Source: Alloalcanivorax xenomutans (GTDB lineage: Bacteria; Pseudomonadota; Gammaproteobacteria; Pseudomonadales; Alcanivoracaceae). Taken from it: a stretch of 64,000 nt of DNA. Positions 54,101-61,237 of the stretch are shown here, one piece after another. Each line of letters begins with the position of its first letter. Position 1 is the stretch's first letter. A program made the translations under genes and the position numbers. A model generated the notes under the pieces. That model saw only the letters and a program-made list of their open reading frames with translations, did not search any database and was not told the DNA's origin. The stretch is taken from positions 62,001 to 126,000 of the forward strand of contig NZ_OBMO01000003.1 in assembly GCF_900217905.1 (NCBI RefSeq), given 5' to 3'.

Positions 54101-54204
54101 GCACGACTGAAGAGGGGACGACCAATGAACAGGGAATGACCCATGTCGTAAATACAGACGTGCCGGAAGAACTGATCATTGAAATTGAAGATCTCGAGGC
54201 TTGA
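51175..54204 (+). CDS. vgrG: VgrG (TssI) spike with C-terminal TTR-like extension
   Basis: 1009 residues. The N-terminal gp27-like part (LLQLHTPLGPDVLVPENCHGIEAVSG, FHGHVTHFEYLESNGGLARYALVIEPW) leads to the gp5/OB region (RIKMQYPWQRGEG, WVRTLTPWAGEDWGGVAVPR). A long DUF2345-type beta-helical stretch follows (AAQDVALASTNSQAILAAPNQPLLLASGGAYLKLDGG). The last 90 or so residues form a separate small domain, AYDEAFQLTDQQTGEPLVKVHYRI, transthyretin-like, probably the effector-docking adaptor. The start at MDVIASLMSAL is chosen because AGGGA lies about 8 bases upstream; a GTG 12 codons earlier lacks one. Base usage shifts to more AT-rich after about 53930, at the start of the adaptor. Confidence 0.94.
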   Translation: MDVIASLMSALSAPGQGARLLQLHTPLGPDVLVPENCHGIEAVSGAGVDAGAGFRFDITALSVDARLQADDLLGQPVLLTLLTADSRTDRRPFHGHVTHFEYLESNGGLARYALVIEPWTVFLQQWVDSHVYQDMTVMEALDTLFGRLAARGGVVAPRWRWDLADNALYLRHSLAAQLEEDGLAFMTRILSEQGLFFWFEHQGNMQGEEEGQSTPKEAGEFQVPGSHTLVIADYNSAFSDLGGIRYHRSDVTEQEDAIQQWRPGRRAHAAGVRRATWDYRSLKTLSSQQSSADMAWSRAEDDDSPTAYAWHNQAETEWRGRRHIEVLEAAGKRVEGNGTWRRLRPGGQFQLHLHPGYAEDATFLCLAATHHARNNLSSDLMAQADQRFEMPRPGFPDVPEPLGDGALPSLDSAPESDFYRNGFVALQVDTPFRPMDTTSRHGQSRIRGRGLHSAVVTADNTPVHTDRDHRIKMQYPWQRGEGASSGESHPESGIDNAPASAGAWTWVRTLTPWAGEDWGGVAVPRTGQESLTLFLEGQPERPVAIGTVFNGQGNDEAQHNQVGGGHARATGNAAPWFNGNDHKAVYTGLKSQALSASQQGNSGHQWILMDSSEGQSRAEAGSTQHQSRLSLGHLKGGKDNLRQGERGFGADLSTVSSGALRAGQGVLLSTEAGQWQMSTDGAQARLQGNADLLKTLNDAARNQNAGQTGEADELPSQQSLSHVLTTLKDTRSGSGGEQGGAGSPPGWSRPLIVATSPDGLASITQQAQTWVAGTTTTLVSGADINWMSKSRTVMTVSGGLSLYNNGAAPASGKPNQESGIQLHAAQGKVSARAPKQPLTLAAAQDVALASTNSQAILAAPNQPLLLASGGAYLKLDGGNIELGAPGGVHLQAAMKQFVGPASASAQAQTSSGGDLDICDVNLEDADRSGSWTVALGAMGAGAEQKVGAYDEAFQLTDQQTGEPLVKVHYRIVRADGTTEEGTTNEQGMTHVVNTDVPEELIIEIEDLEA

Positions 54205-54227
54205 ATAATTTAATAACGAGTCAGGGC

Positions 54228-54296
54228 ATGGATCAATCTTGGGCTCTAGCCCTGGAGGGATCGCTAATGAGAAGGCCGCAACGGTTTACACTATGA
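54228..54296 (+). CDS. 22-codon leader reading frame coupled to the DUF4123 gene
   Basis: ATG at 54228 has AGGG close upstream (CAGGGC then ATG) and encodes MDQSWALALEGSLMRRPQRF plus two residues, ending in TGA that overlaps the next ATG (ATGA at 54293-54296). It is either a translational-coupling leader or the remnant of a DUF4123 N-terminus that lost its frame. A single frameshift would join it to the downstream reading frame; which is true cannot be decided from one sequence. Confidence 0.45.
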   Translation: MDQSWALALEGSLMRRPQRFTL

Positions 54297-55180
54297 ATGG
54301 CAATCAGGTTGTGATTGGACACCAGATGGATGACATGCGATTCGGCGATCTAACCGGCGCAATTGTTAATCCTATTCAGGTTCCCGCTGAAGCCTTGAAG
54401 GGACTCAAACCGATGCCTTTGGCTCCTCAGTCATTGTCTTTGCAGGCGCGGCGGCTCCCGCAGCTGGTATGGTTTGATGATATTCCAGACTCGCTGCGCG
54501 AGGTGTTGCCTAAGCGTATTGAATATTGGAGGCGCAAAGGGGTGACGTTATTTTCAGCATTGGTGAACACCAAGGCCAGCGCCGATGCCGTCACAAGCCA
54601 TCTCCAAGATTTGTTTTTTGTTCCTGTCTCAGAAAACGGAACCGTCGCTTTACGACGGTTTTATGATCCACGAGTTTTCCGGCACCTCCCCTGGATGCTG
54701 GACCGCCGCCAGATGATGTCGGTAATGGGACCGATCGATGTATGGCGCTGGCCGGATGGGGGTGGAGGCTGGAAATATCATAAGAATGACGACATGCCTG
54801 TTTTATCCCGGCCAACCGCCGGTCGACTGAATTTTAGCCAAAAACAGAAAGTGACACTGTCACGACTCCCGTTGATAAATCAACTATCAGAGGCGCTGTC
54901 TGCCTCGATGCCTGATTACGACCAGGATGCCACATTCTTTCGAACCGTCGATCAACTGCTGTCAGAGGCGAAAGAAAAGGAGCTCGCGGATGATGAAGAC
55001 TGTCGGTTGTATGTCACTCAGGCGTTCCAATTCGGTCCGGAGATTCATAAGCACCCCGACATGGAAGCGCGCTGTACCAAGGCGGCATTAAGTACCATTT
55101 CTTATGCTGAGGCCTGCGCTGATCTTTCCGAAGAGGTGCTGGCTCGCTATGCGGTTGAAGGGAAAAGGAAGGTTCTATGA
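54293..55180 (+). CDS. DUF4123 effector chaperone/adaptor
   Basis: 295 residues from MNGNQVVIGHQMDD. The DUF4123 pattern is visible: RIEYWRRKGVTLFSALVNTKASADAVTSHLQDLFFVPV, then VALRRFYDPRVFRHLPWML and VMGPIDVWRWP. DUF4123 proteins (Tec/Tap-1) load a specific effector onto VgrG and are encoded between vgrG and that effector, as here. The ATG lacks its own ribosome site and overlaps the stop of a 22-codon frame, implying coupled translation; a TTG 18 codons upstream is an alternative. It overlaps the effector start by 4 bases. AT-rich compared with the tss core. Confidence 0.82.
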   Translation: MNGNQVVIGHQMDDMRFGDLTGAIVNPIQVPAEALKGLKPMPLAPQSLSLQARRLPQLVWFDDIPDSLREVLPKRIEYWRRKGVTLFSALVNTKASADAVTSHLQDLFFVPVSENGTVALRRFYDPRVFRHLPWMLDRRQMMSVMGPIDVWRWPDGGGGWKYHKNDDMPVLSRPTAGRLNFSQKQKVTLSRLPLINQLSEALSASMPDYDQDATFFRTVDQLLSEAKEKELADDEDCRLYVTQAFQFGPEIHKHPDMEARCTKAALSTISYAEACADLSEEVLARYAVEGKRKVL

Positions 55181-58014
55181 CATCAGCACAGGATGGAAAG
55201 TGCCCATTTTGCAAGAAACAAGGACTGCCGATACTACCCTTGCGTTACGCGGTGGCTCGTGACGATCACGAAAGCGGTCCTTATGATCCAGCCGTCCCTG
55301 AGGTTTCGGGCCCCTTTGGTGCCGATGTACAGAGCGTTCCTCTCCCTGAAGGGCAACATTACACCTTGCGCTTGCTCAGACCAGGGTATCTATACGTCTT
55401 TAATGAGGTGAGAGGGAGCTGGAACGGATATCAGGTGACCGAGAACGGATACCTATTTCCTTTCGTTACTGAATTGATACACAGCTCCCTTCAAAGTATG
55501 GATCCCGAATCCCCGGAAGGCATCGATGTGCATTTGATCCCGCCAACCGAAGAGAAAGAGTTTTCCTGTACTCGGGAACCCAGCCATGCACATCTGGCTC
55601 GTTGCATAATGATTCCTAACGCTGATCAGGCAGATGCCATCTACATGGTTTTCTCCGACGTTGCCTGGACGAAGCGAACCTGGCATGCCTATGCCAATGA
55701 TGTGGACGGGCGGCGCAGTCGTATGCGGCGAATTTCCTTGGCTGGCTGGAAGGGCGGTAGCCAACCGCATATGCAGGAAATCCTGGAGGGACTTGTAAGC
55801 CAGACTGCCGAGTCACATTATCCCTGGCAGCCGCCCAGTTCACCTAAGCCAATCGTCAAATCGGCTTCCGGTGAAAGAATCGCGACGATGGATACCATGC
55901 GCGTTTTTCCGTGTAGTGCTCTTGAGCATTCCATACAAGAGGTTCACGGTCTGCGCGAACAAGTAGCGGGCTTAACGCAATGGGCGCGGGAGCAGGCCGA
56001 GTCGTCAGGTATGTCCCCGGCCATCGTCGCTCTGGAGGACCCGGTTGGCATCACCACCGATCTGGCCGGGCTATTACGGGCCAAATTCAAATCGTTTCTA
56101 GAGAGAGAGGATATTAAGCGACCGATTACCATAGCGTCGACGCTAAACGGATTACAGGAAGCATTGGAGAATCAGGCTGAGCTTAACCGGATCCAGGGGG
56201 CAAAAGCGGTTGCGGTCGAAAGCATCTCGCCCTGGTATGACTTGCCCATTATGGCGACAAACAATACAGAAGCCGTTATAGAGCAATCCAACCAGGAAGA
56301 AGTCATGCGCAAATGGCACGAGCGCAAACTAGAGCAGGATCGAGCCTATCGGATTGAATGGGAAGAGAAAGTTCGAGTAGCGGAGTCGGAGGCCATTGCC
56401 GAACTCACCGCCGCTGATCTTGACCAGGCCAGACGCAACGCCTGGGGGAAGTATGGGGAAATGCTTAAAGAAGGGCAGCCCGATGAATGGCTGGAACAGA
56501 CTTATAAGCCCGCTCTTGAGGCGTTTGACCAAAACCAGCTGGCACCCCTTGCCCAGGCCCACGTGACCTGGATGGAGAGCAGCAAGTTATTAGCCTACTT
56601 TGACGACCGGTACGACGCTGAGCGTATGGAAGATGGCCAGGCTTTTGCGGACACCCTGTTACTGTGCTTGCAGGACACGCAGCAATACGATGCTTGCCAG
56701 GCGCTCTACGAGCGTTGGCTGTCAGCGGAATCCATACAGCGAGAGAATCTTCTGCTCAGAGCCATGGTGTTCAACCAGACGGCCATTCTGGAACAGGTAA
56801 ACCAGGAAGCAAACCGGGGCTTGTCTGTGTCCGATCTGAAGAAACTGCCCTGGGATAAATTGATCACGGCCTATGAAAAGGCTATGGAAGAACTTTCCGA
56901 TGCCGGGCAGAGCGCTGCGGCGCGGGTGGTCGCCGCGCTGATGGGGCCGGTGATGAAAGTCCTGGACATCGTCATGGACAAGGGCGTGGGGCCGCTCTTG
57001 ATTTCGTTGGGGCTGGTTGGCAAAACCCCGGTGGTTTACAGCCGCGTCTCGGGCACCTTGGCGGAAGCGTTGGATGACTTCGTCCGACAACTTCACCAGC
57101 TGAACCCGGCCTTTGCTGATATGGATCAACAGCTATTGAAAGACCGGATCGAGGTGAAATCCAGAGGAAGCAGACGTATCACACACGACCGCGCACCCGG
57201 TGGGCGAGTACTTGAGCAACGTGTTCAGATCGCGGCGGATCGCCTGCAACTGGCGGCGGTGGAAGGTGATCTGTCCGAACGCATGCGGGCCAATGCGGCC
57301 GCCGATGCGGTTGTGGATATCGACGATTGGAACAAAAGCCCCATGTCCAGATGGCAAACCATGACCAGCGGGGACGTGCGAACCGGGATTGTCGGTGTCC
57401 TGCTTGGGTTCTGGTCCATGAAACAACAAGGTGAAGCCATGGATAAAGCGGTCTATGAGGATCAACAGGTAGAATCCACGTGGCGATTCGGCGCGGCGGT
57501 GGCGGGGGTGACCGAGGCTGTGGCCGGAACGGTTCATAGGATGCTGGCCCGTGCTGAAATAGCCGGTGCCTGGACAGCTAGATTCGTGGGCAGTGCTGTG
57601 AAAAAAGTGCTCTTTGGGATTACTAAGGCATTTGGGTTGGCCGCGGCACTTGTTTCTGGTGTGTGGGATTTCATAAAAGGGTGGAACGAACTAGGTAAGG
57701 AAAATATGGGGATGGCCGCCCTATACTTTTTCTCCTCGGGGGCAACAATAGGCTCGTTTATGGCTTTTAATGGTGTTTTCGGAGCAACGATTGTGGGGTT
57801 AAGTGCCACTACAGTAGGGATAATTCTGGCAGGCGTAGTCTTGGTGGCTGCGGTGCTAATACTGATTTTCCAGAATGATGACCTCCAGGACTGGTTGGAG
57901 CGATGCTACTTCGGTGGCTTGGGACGAGGCGGCAAGCCCGAAGACGATGCTCGCATGAATACCTTGGAGGAAGAAATCACTGCTTTGAATTCATTGTTGG
58001 AAGTCGAGGCCTAG
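55177..58014 (+). CDS. VasX/BTH_I2691-type T6SS membrane-targeting effector
   Basis: 945 residues. The N-terminus, CPFCKKQGLPILPLRYAVARDD, is the VasX N-terminal (MIX-like) marker, followed by LRLLRPGYLYVFNEVRGSWNGYQVTENGYLFPF. A long helical middle with charged segments (VMRKWHERKLEQDRAYRIEWEEKVRVAESEA) comes next. The C-terminal third has several hydrophobic segments, including FGLAAALVSGVWDFIKG, MAALYFFSSGATIGSFMAFNGVFGA and TTVGIILAGVVLVAAVLILIF. This layout fits pore-forming, colicin-like effectors. The DUF4123 chaperone precedes it with a 4-base overlap and two membrane proteins follow at once, the expected immunity position. Pore formation is inferred, not shown by a catalytic motif. 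Confidence 0.82.
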   Translation: MTSAQDGKCPFCKKQGLPILPLRYAVARDDHESGPYDPAVPEVSGPFGADVQSVPLPEGQHYTLRLLRPGYLYVFNEVRGSWNGYQVTENGYLFPFVTELIHSSLQSMDPESPEGIDVHLIPPTEEKEFSCTREPSHAHLARCIMIPNADQADAIYMVFSDVAWTKRTWHAYANDVDGRRSRMRRISLAGWKGGSQPHMQEILEGLVSQTAESHYPWQPPSSPKPIVKSASGERIATMDTMRVFPCSALEHSIQEVHGLREQVAGLTQWAREQAESSGMSPAIVALEDPVGITTDLAGLLRAKFKSFLEREDIKRPITIASTLNGLQEALENQAELNRIQGAKAVAVESISPWYDLPIMATNNTEAVIEQSNQEEVMRKWHERKLEQDRAYRIEWEEKVRVAESEAIAELTAADLDQARRNAWGKYGEMLKEGQPDEWLEQTYKPALEAFDQNQLAPLAQAHVTWMESSKLLAYFDDRYDAERMEDGQAFADTLLLCLQDTQQYDACQALYERWLSAESIQRENLLLRAMVFNQTAILEQVNQEANRGLSVSDLKKLPWDKLITAYEKAMEELSDAGQSAAARVVAALMGPVMKVLDIVMDKGVGPLLISLGLVGKTPVVYSRVSGTLAEALDDFVRQLHQLNPAFADMDQQLLKDRIEVKSRGSRRITHDRAPGGRVLEQRVQIAADRLQLAAVEGDLSERMRANAAADAVVDIDDWNKSPMSRWQTMTSGDVRTGIVGVLLGFWSMKQQGEAMDKAVYEDQQVESTWRFGAAVAGVTEAVAGTVHRMLARAEIAGAWTARFVGSAVKKVLFGITKAFGLAAALVSGVWDFIKGWNELGKENMGMAALYFFSSGATIGSFMAFNGVFGATIVGLSATTVGIILAGVVLVAAVLILIFQNDDLQDWLERCYFGGLGRGGKPEDDARMNTLEEEITALNSLLEVEA

Positions 58015-58015
58015 A

Positions 58016-59068
58016 ATGCTATCTGATTATACGGGTCTGGGCAGAAATGCCTATAAAGTGAATCGTCCTCTCGAGCAGGAAGAGAAAACGAGTCGGCTGT
58101 CAAGAGACCGGCGCTGGACGGATGAACCTCCCAACGATGAAGCATTACTGATCAAAATCAACAGCACCTATTTGGAGATGGTGGATCGCTGGTATTGGCA
58201 AAAAGGGCAGATTCAAGTCTTCACTCTAACAGCGTTTCTTATGCTCGTTGGGTTTTCAGTTGCATTGCTGTTCTTTCCTCAAGGAAGTGATAGAGGGCTA
58301 GGTCGGTGGGCCTTCGATATCTTCTTTTCTCTTCTTTTCTTAGGCTTGGCCTGGGCTATTTGGAAAGGCATGAGAATGGAAATCTTTGCCTACACCCATT
58401 ACCCCGTACGCCTGAACAGAAAGAACCGAATGGTGTACGCCTTCCGCACCGACGGAACCGTTATTCGCGCGCCCTGGGATGACCTGTTTCTGCATATCGG
58501 GGAAGGGACAGTGCCGACGGTGGGCACTACCTACGATATCCGCGCCCATGTGCTTGATGACGATGGCGTCACGGTAAAAGACACCTTTACTCTGGCGTAT
58601 CCGGGTTTTCTTACCGGCAAGAAGGATCTGCCGCGCTTGATGCGCGTGGGGGAATATGTCCGCCGGTATATGGAAGAACCGGATGGGGCGAAGAAGAATG
58701 CGGAGTACAGCATGTTGTTCAACCCGGTGGAGGGCCGCAGGGAAGGCATTCACTGGAGCTTGATCCGCGCTTTCGCGCCGTCGTCGCGGTATCCCTGGCT
58801 TCAGCTACTGTTTTCGATGGTTTTCTCGCTATTCTTCCTGGGCCGCTGGATGACCATGCTGACCTGCAAGGTGCCGGTCTGGCCGGAGGAGATCGAAGAG
58901 GAATGCAAGATTGAGGTGGATGATCCGTACCGGAAGGATGCAAGCAACAACCCCAAATTTGGCTTCCTGGAAGGGCCTTGGTTGGTCATTTGTGTGTTGA
59001 CCGGCTTGGCGGTGCTTGCGTGGGTACTTGTTAAATACTCACCGCTGTCGCTTCTGTTTTCCGGATAG
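58016..59068 (+). CDS. DUF6708-like membrane protein, candidate immunity protein 1
   Basis: 350 residues, beginning 1 base after the effector stop with GAGG upstream. Layout: soluble N-terminus (LSDYTGLGRNAYKVNRPL), a transmembrane hairpin at about 67-117 (VFTLTAFLMLVGFSVALLFF, then DIFFSLLFLGLAWAIWKG), a central cytoplasmic domain with RMVYAFRTDGTVIRAPWDDLF, then two C-terminal membrane segments. The RxYAFRxDGTVxxxPWdxL block is that of DUF6708 proteins, found beside T6SS effectors. Role inferred: neutralises the VasX-like pore in the inner membrane. A near-identical paralogue follows. Confidence 0.78.
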   Translation: MLSDYTGLGRNAYKVNRPLEQEEKTSRLSRDRRWTDEPPNDEALLIKINSTYLEMVDRWYWQKGQIQVFTLTAFLMLVGFSVALLFFPQGSDRGLGRWAFDIFFSLLFLGLAWAIWKGMRMEIFAYTHYPVRLNRKNRMVYAFRTDGTVIRAPWDDLFLHIGEGTVPTVGTTYDIRAHVLDDDGVTVKDTFTLAYPGFLTGKKDLPRLMRVGEYVRRYMEEPDGAKKNAEYSMLFNPVEGRREGIHWSLIRAFAPSSRYPWLQLLFSMVFSLFFLGRWMTMLTCKVPVWPEEIEEECKIEVDDPYRKDASNNPKFGFLEGPWLVICVLTGLAVLAWVLVKYSPLSLLFSG

Positions 59069-59113
59069 CGGATCTTTAAAAAGCGCATCTGATAGATGCA
59101 TGGGATGACTGGA

Positions 59114-60166
59114 ATGCTCTCCGATTATACCGGTCTAGGTAGAAACGCCTACAAAGTGAACCGCCCTCTCACGCCGGAAGAGAAAGCGAGTCGGTTGTCA
59201 AAGGATCGGCCCTGGACGGATGAATCTCCCAACGATGAAGCGTTGCTCATCAAAATTAACAGTGTCTATATGGAGATAGCAGATCGTTGGTATTGGCAGA
59301 AAGGACAGGTCCAACTTTTTTTTCTTTGTTTTGTCGCGACCTTTTTTATTTCTCCCCTTTTTCTATTGACAACGTCGTTGAAAAGAGATGCAGGGGTGGG
59401 CGAATGGTTAGTATTGGCCTTTATTTTTATAATAAGCTGGGGCGCTGCCTGGGCCATCTGGAAAGGCATGAGAATGGAAATCTTTGCCTACACCCATTAC
59501 CCCATACGTCTGAACAGAAAGAACCGGATGGTGTACGCCTTCCGCACCGACGGAACCGTTATTCGCGCGCCCTGGGATGAGCTGTTTCTGCACATCGGGG
59601 AAGGGACCGTACCGACGGTGGGCACCACCTACGATATCCGCGCCCATGTGCTTGATGAGGACGGCGTCACGGTAAAAGACACCTTTACTCTGGCGTATCC
59701 GGGTTTTCTTACCGGCAAGAATGATCTGCCGCGCTTGATGCGCGTGGGGGAATATGTCCGCCGGTATATGGAAGAACCGGATGGGGTGAAGAAGAATGCG
59801 GAGTACAGCATGCTGTTCAATCCGGTGGAAGGGCGCAGGGAAGGCCTTCACTGGAGTTTGATCCGCGCTTTCGCGCCGTCGTCGCGCTACCCCTGGCTTC
59901 AGCTGCTGTTTTCGATGGTTTTTTCGCTATTCTTTTTGGGCCGCTGGATGACCATGCTGACCTGCAAGGTGCCGGTCTGGCCGGAGGAGATCGAAGAGGA
60001 ATGCAAGATTGAGGTGGATGATCCGTACTGGAAGGATGCAAGCAACAATCCCAAATTTGGCTTCCTGGAAGGGCCTTGGCTGGTCATTTGTGTGTTGACC
60101 GGCCTGGCGGTGCTTGCGTGGGTACTTGTTAGATACTCACCGCTGTCGCTTCTGTTTTCCGGTTAG
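59114..60166 (+). CDS. DUF6708-like membrane protein, candidate immunity protein 2
   Basis: 350 residues, same length as the upstream copy. The start MLSDYTGLG is chosen by alignment with it, although two ATGs lie just before. N-terminal region similar but with many changes (RPLTPEEKASRLSKDRPW). The hairpin LFFLCFVATFFISPLFLLTT...VLAFIFIISWGAAWAIWKG is unrelated in sequence to that of copy 1. The rest is almost identical, including RTDGTVIRAPWDELF and the C-terminal membrane pair. Probably an immunity protein against a different effector variant, or a spare specificity. No effector gene of its own lies upstream. Confidence 0.78.
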   Translation: MLSDYTGLGRNAYKVNRPLTPEEKASRLSKDRPWTDESPNDEALLIKINSVYMEIADRWYWQKGQVQLFFLCFVATFFISPLFLLTTSLKRDAGVGEWLVLAFIFIISWGAAWAIWKGMRMEIFAYTHYPIRLNRKNRMVYAFRTDGTVIRAPWDELFLHIGEGTVPTVGTTYDIRAHVLDEDGVTVKDTFTLAYPGFLTGKNDLPRLMRVGEYVRRYMEEPDGVKKNAEYSMLFNPVEGRREGLHWSLIRAFAPSSRYPWLQLLFSMVFSLFFLGRWMTMLTCKVPVWPEEIEEECKIEVDDPYWKDASNNPKFGFLEGPWLVICVLTGLAVLAWVLVRYSPLSLLFSG

Positions 60167-60260
60167 GACGTTTTCTGTAGAGGCTATTTCCCGGACTGCT
60201 AACTGTAGAGATGGCCTGGCTTCAGATTTGAAGGATGACGAATAGCACAGGGACCAAACG

Positions 60261-60962
60261 ATGGCAAACTATGTGCAAGTAGGACAATCAAGGACTTCTG
60301 TCACGGCCAATACGCAAAGGGCGGTAGTTAAAGTTGATGTCAGGCCTTTTTATGTATTGATGTATGGTGAGCCTGGTATCCGAAAAAATGCCGGAAAAGT
60401 CTTTCAGTGGGCAGCGGAAACCAAGGCCAGGGAGCTTGAAGAGCAAGAGAACGCTGAAACTCTGATAACTCCGGTGACGAATTTTGAGGAGTTCAAAGCG
60501 GCCATCGAAGGGGCTGCCCCGGAAACACCGCCTCTTTTGGCTCGTGTTGTCAGCGGTGTTTACTTTTTTGGCCACGCAAGTAGCCAGGCTATTTTTGTCG
60601 GGGAGAACGCTTGGGCCGGAACGAATGTCGATCTGTCAAATGTATTCGGCCTTACTCCAGGCAACATGCGTAAAAATGCGAATGTTTGGCTTTATTGTTG
60701 TAATGCTGGTAATACTGCCAGTGGAATGCCATGTATCGCGGAATTAATGGCGGATATTATCAGACGTGATGTATACGCATTCAGTAGTGGCATGCACTAT
60801 CAAAACTCTCCAGAGCTTAGGGGACTGGCATTGGCTATGCCGCTGAAAGACCGCAAACCTATGTATTTGGTGCCGGACAATGGCAAGCCGGCAACCCTTT
60901 TCCCCAAGCCAGACATTCATGAGAGTAAAGAAGAAAAATATATTGGGCCCGAACAGCCTTAG
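60261..60962 (+). CDS. Orphan protein with caspase-like (clan CD) His/Cys signature
   Basis: 233 residues, no recognised family. Two hydrophobic strands end in candidate catalytic residues: VYFFGHASS with H105 and VWLYCCNAG with C146/C147, about 42 residues apart. After the cysteine come a helix and another strand, GMPCIAELMADIIRRDVYAFSSG. This His-strand/Cys-strand order is that of caspase, CHAT and DUF4347-type folds. No signal peptide or membrane segment. AGGGA precedes the ATG. It is AT-rich like the effector island and has no obvious immunity gene behind it. Possible roles: T6SS effector, or a self-defence protease linked to the island. Function not established. Confidence 0.7.
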   Translation: MANYVQVGQSRTSVTANTQRAVVKVDVRPFYVLMYGEPGIRKNAGKVFQWAAETKARELEEQENAETLITPVTNFEEFKAAIEGAAPETPPLLARVVSGVYFFGHASSQAIFVGENAWAGTNVDLSNVFGLTPGNMRKNANVWLYCCNAGNTASGMPCIAELMADIIRRDVYAFSSGMHYQNSPELRGLALAMPLKDRKPMYLVPDNGKPATLFPKPDIHESKEEKYIGPEQP

Positions 60963-61237
60963 CGAAGGTTTGCTGCGACGGATAACCTTGCCTCCGTCTA
61001 CAAGTCCCTGAAAGCCATCTGGCCAGGCTTCCAGCGCACGCTTCCGCGACTCCCTTTCTGACACCTCCCTCGGGCTAAAAGTGTGCGCCATATCTCGTTT
61101 TTTGCCCCTCGCATGAGCCGAGCTCCGCTTAGGGTTTGGCCCTTTCGTCCTTTCTGTTAGCCTACGAATTTAGTCTTATTCCCGTTTTGGGGGGGAATAC
61201 AACAAGAGCGCCTGTAGGCACGCATGGGGACGCGTTA

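Larger units (their letters stand above)
58016..60166 (+). repeat. Tandem duplication with one divergent tract
   Basis: Two direct copies, 58016-59068 and 59114-60166, 1053 bases each, separated by 45 bases. From the second membrane segment to the end (58360-59068 versus 59456-60166) the copies are nearly identical, with about 8 residue changes in some 235. The first 65 codons differ moderately. The membrane hairpin between is almost wholly different in sequence. Confidence 0.9.

Noticed and set aside
60744-61091. Minus-strand frame after the caspase-like gene, containing SPREVSERESRKRALEAWP
   Set aside because: It overlaps the well-supported plus-strand gene and has no start signal; the sequence was not recognised. 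It could be a remnant but is not supported.
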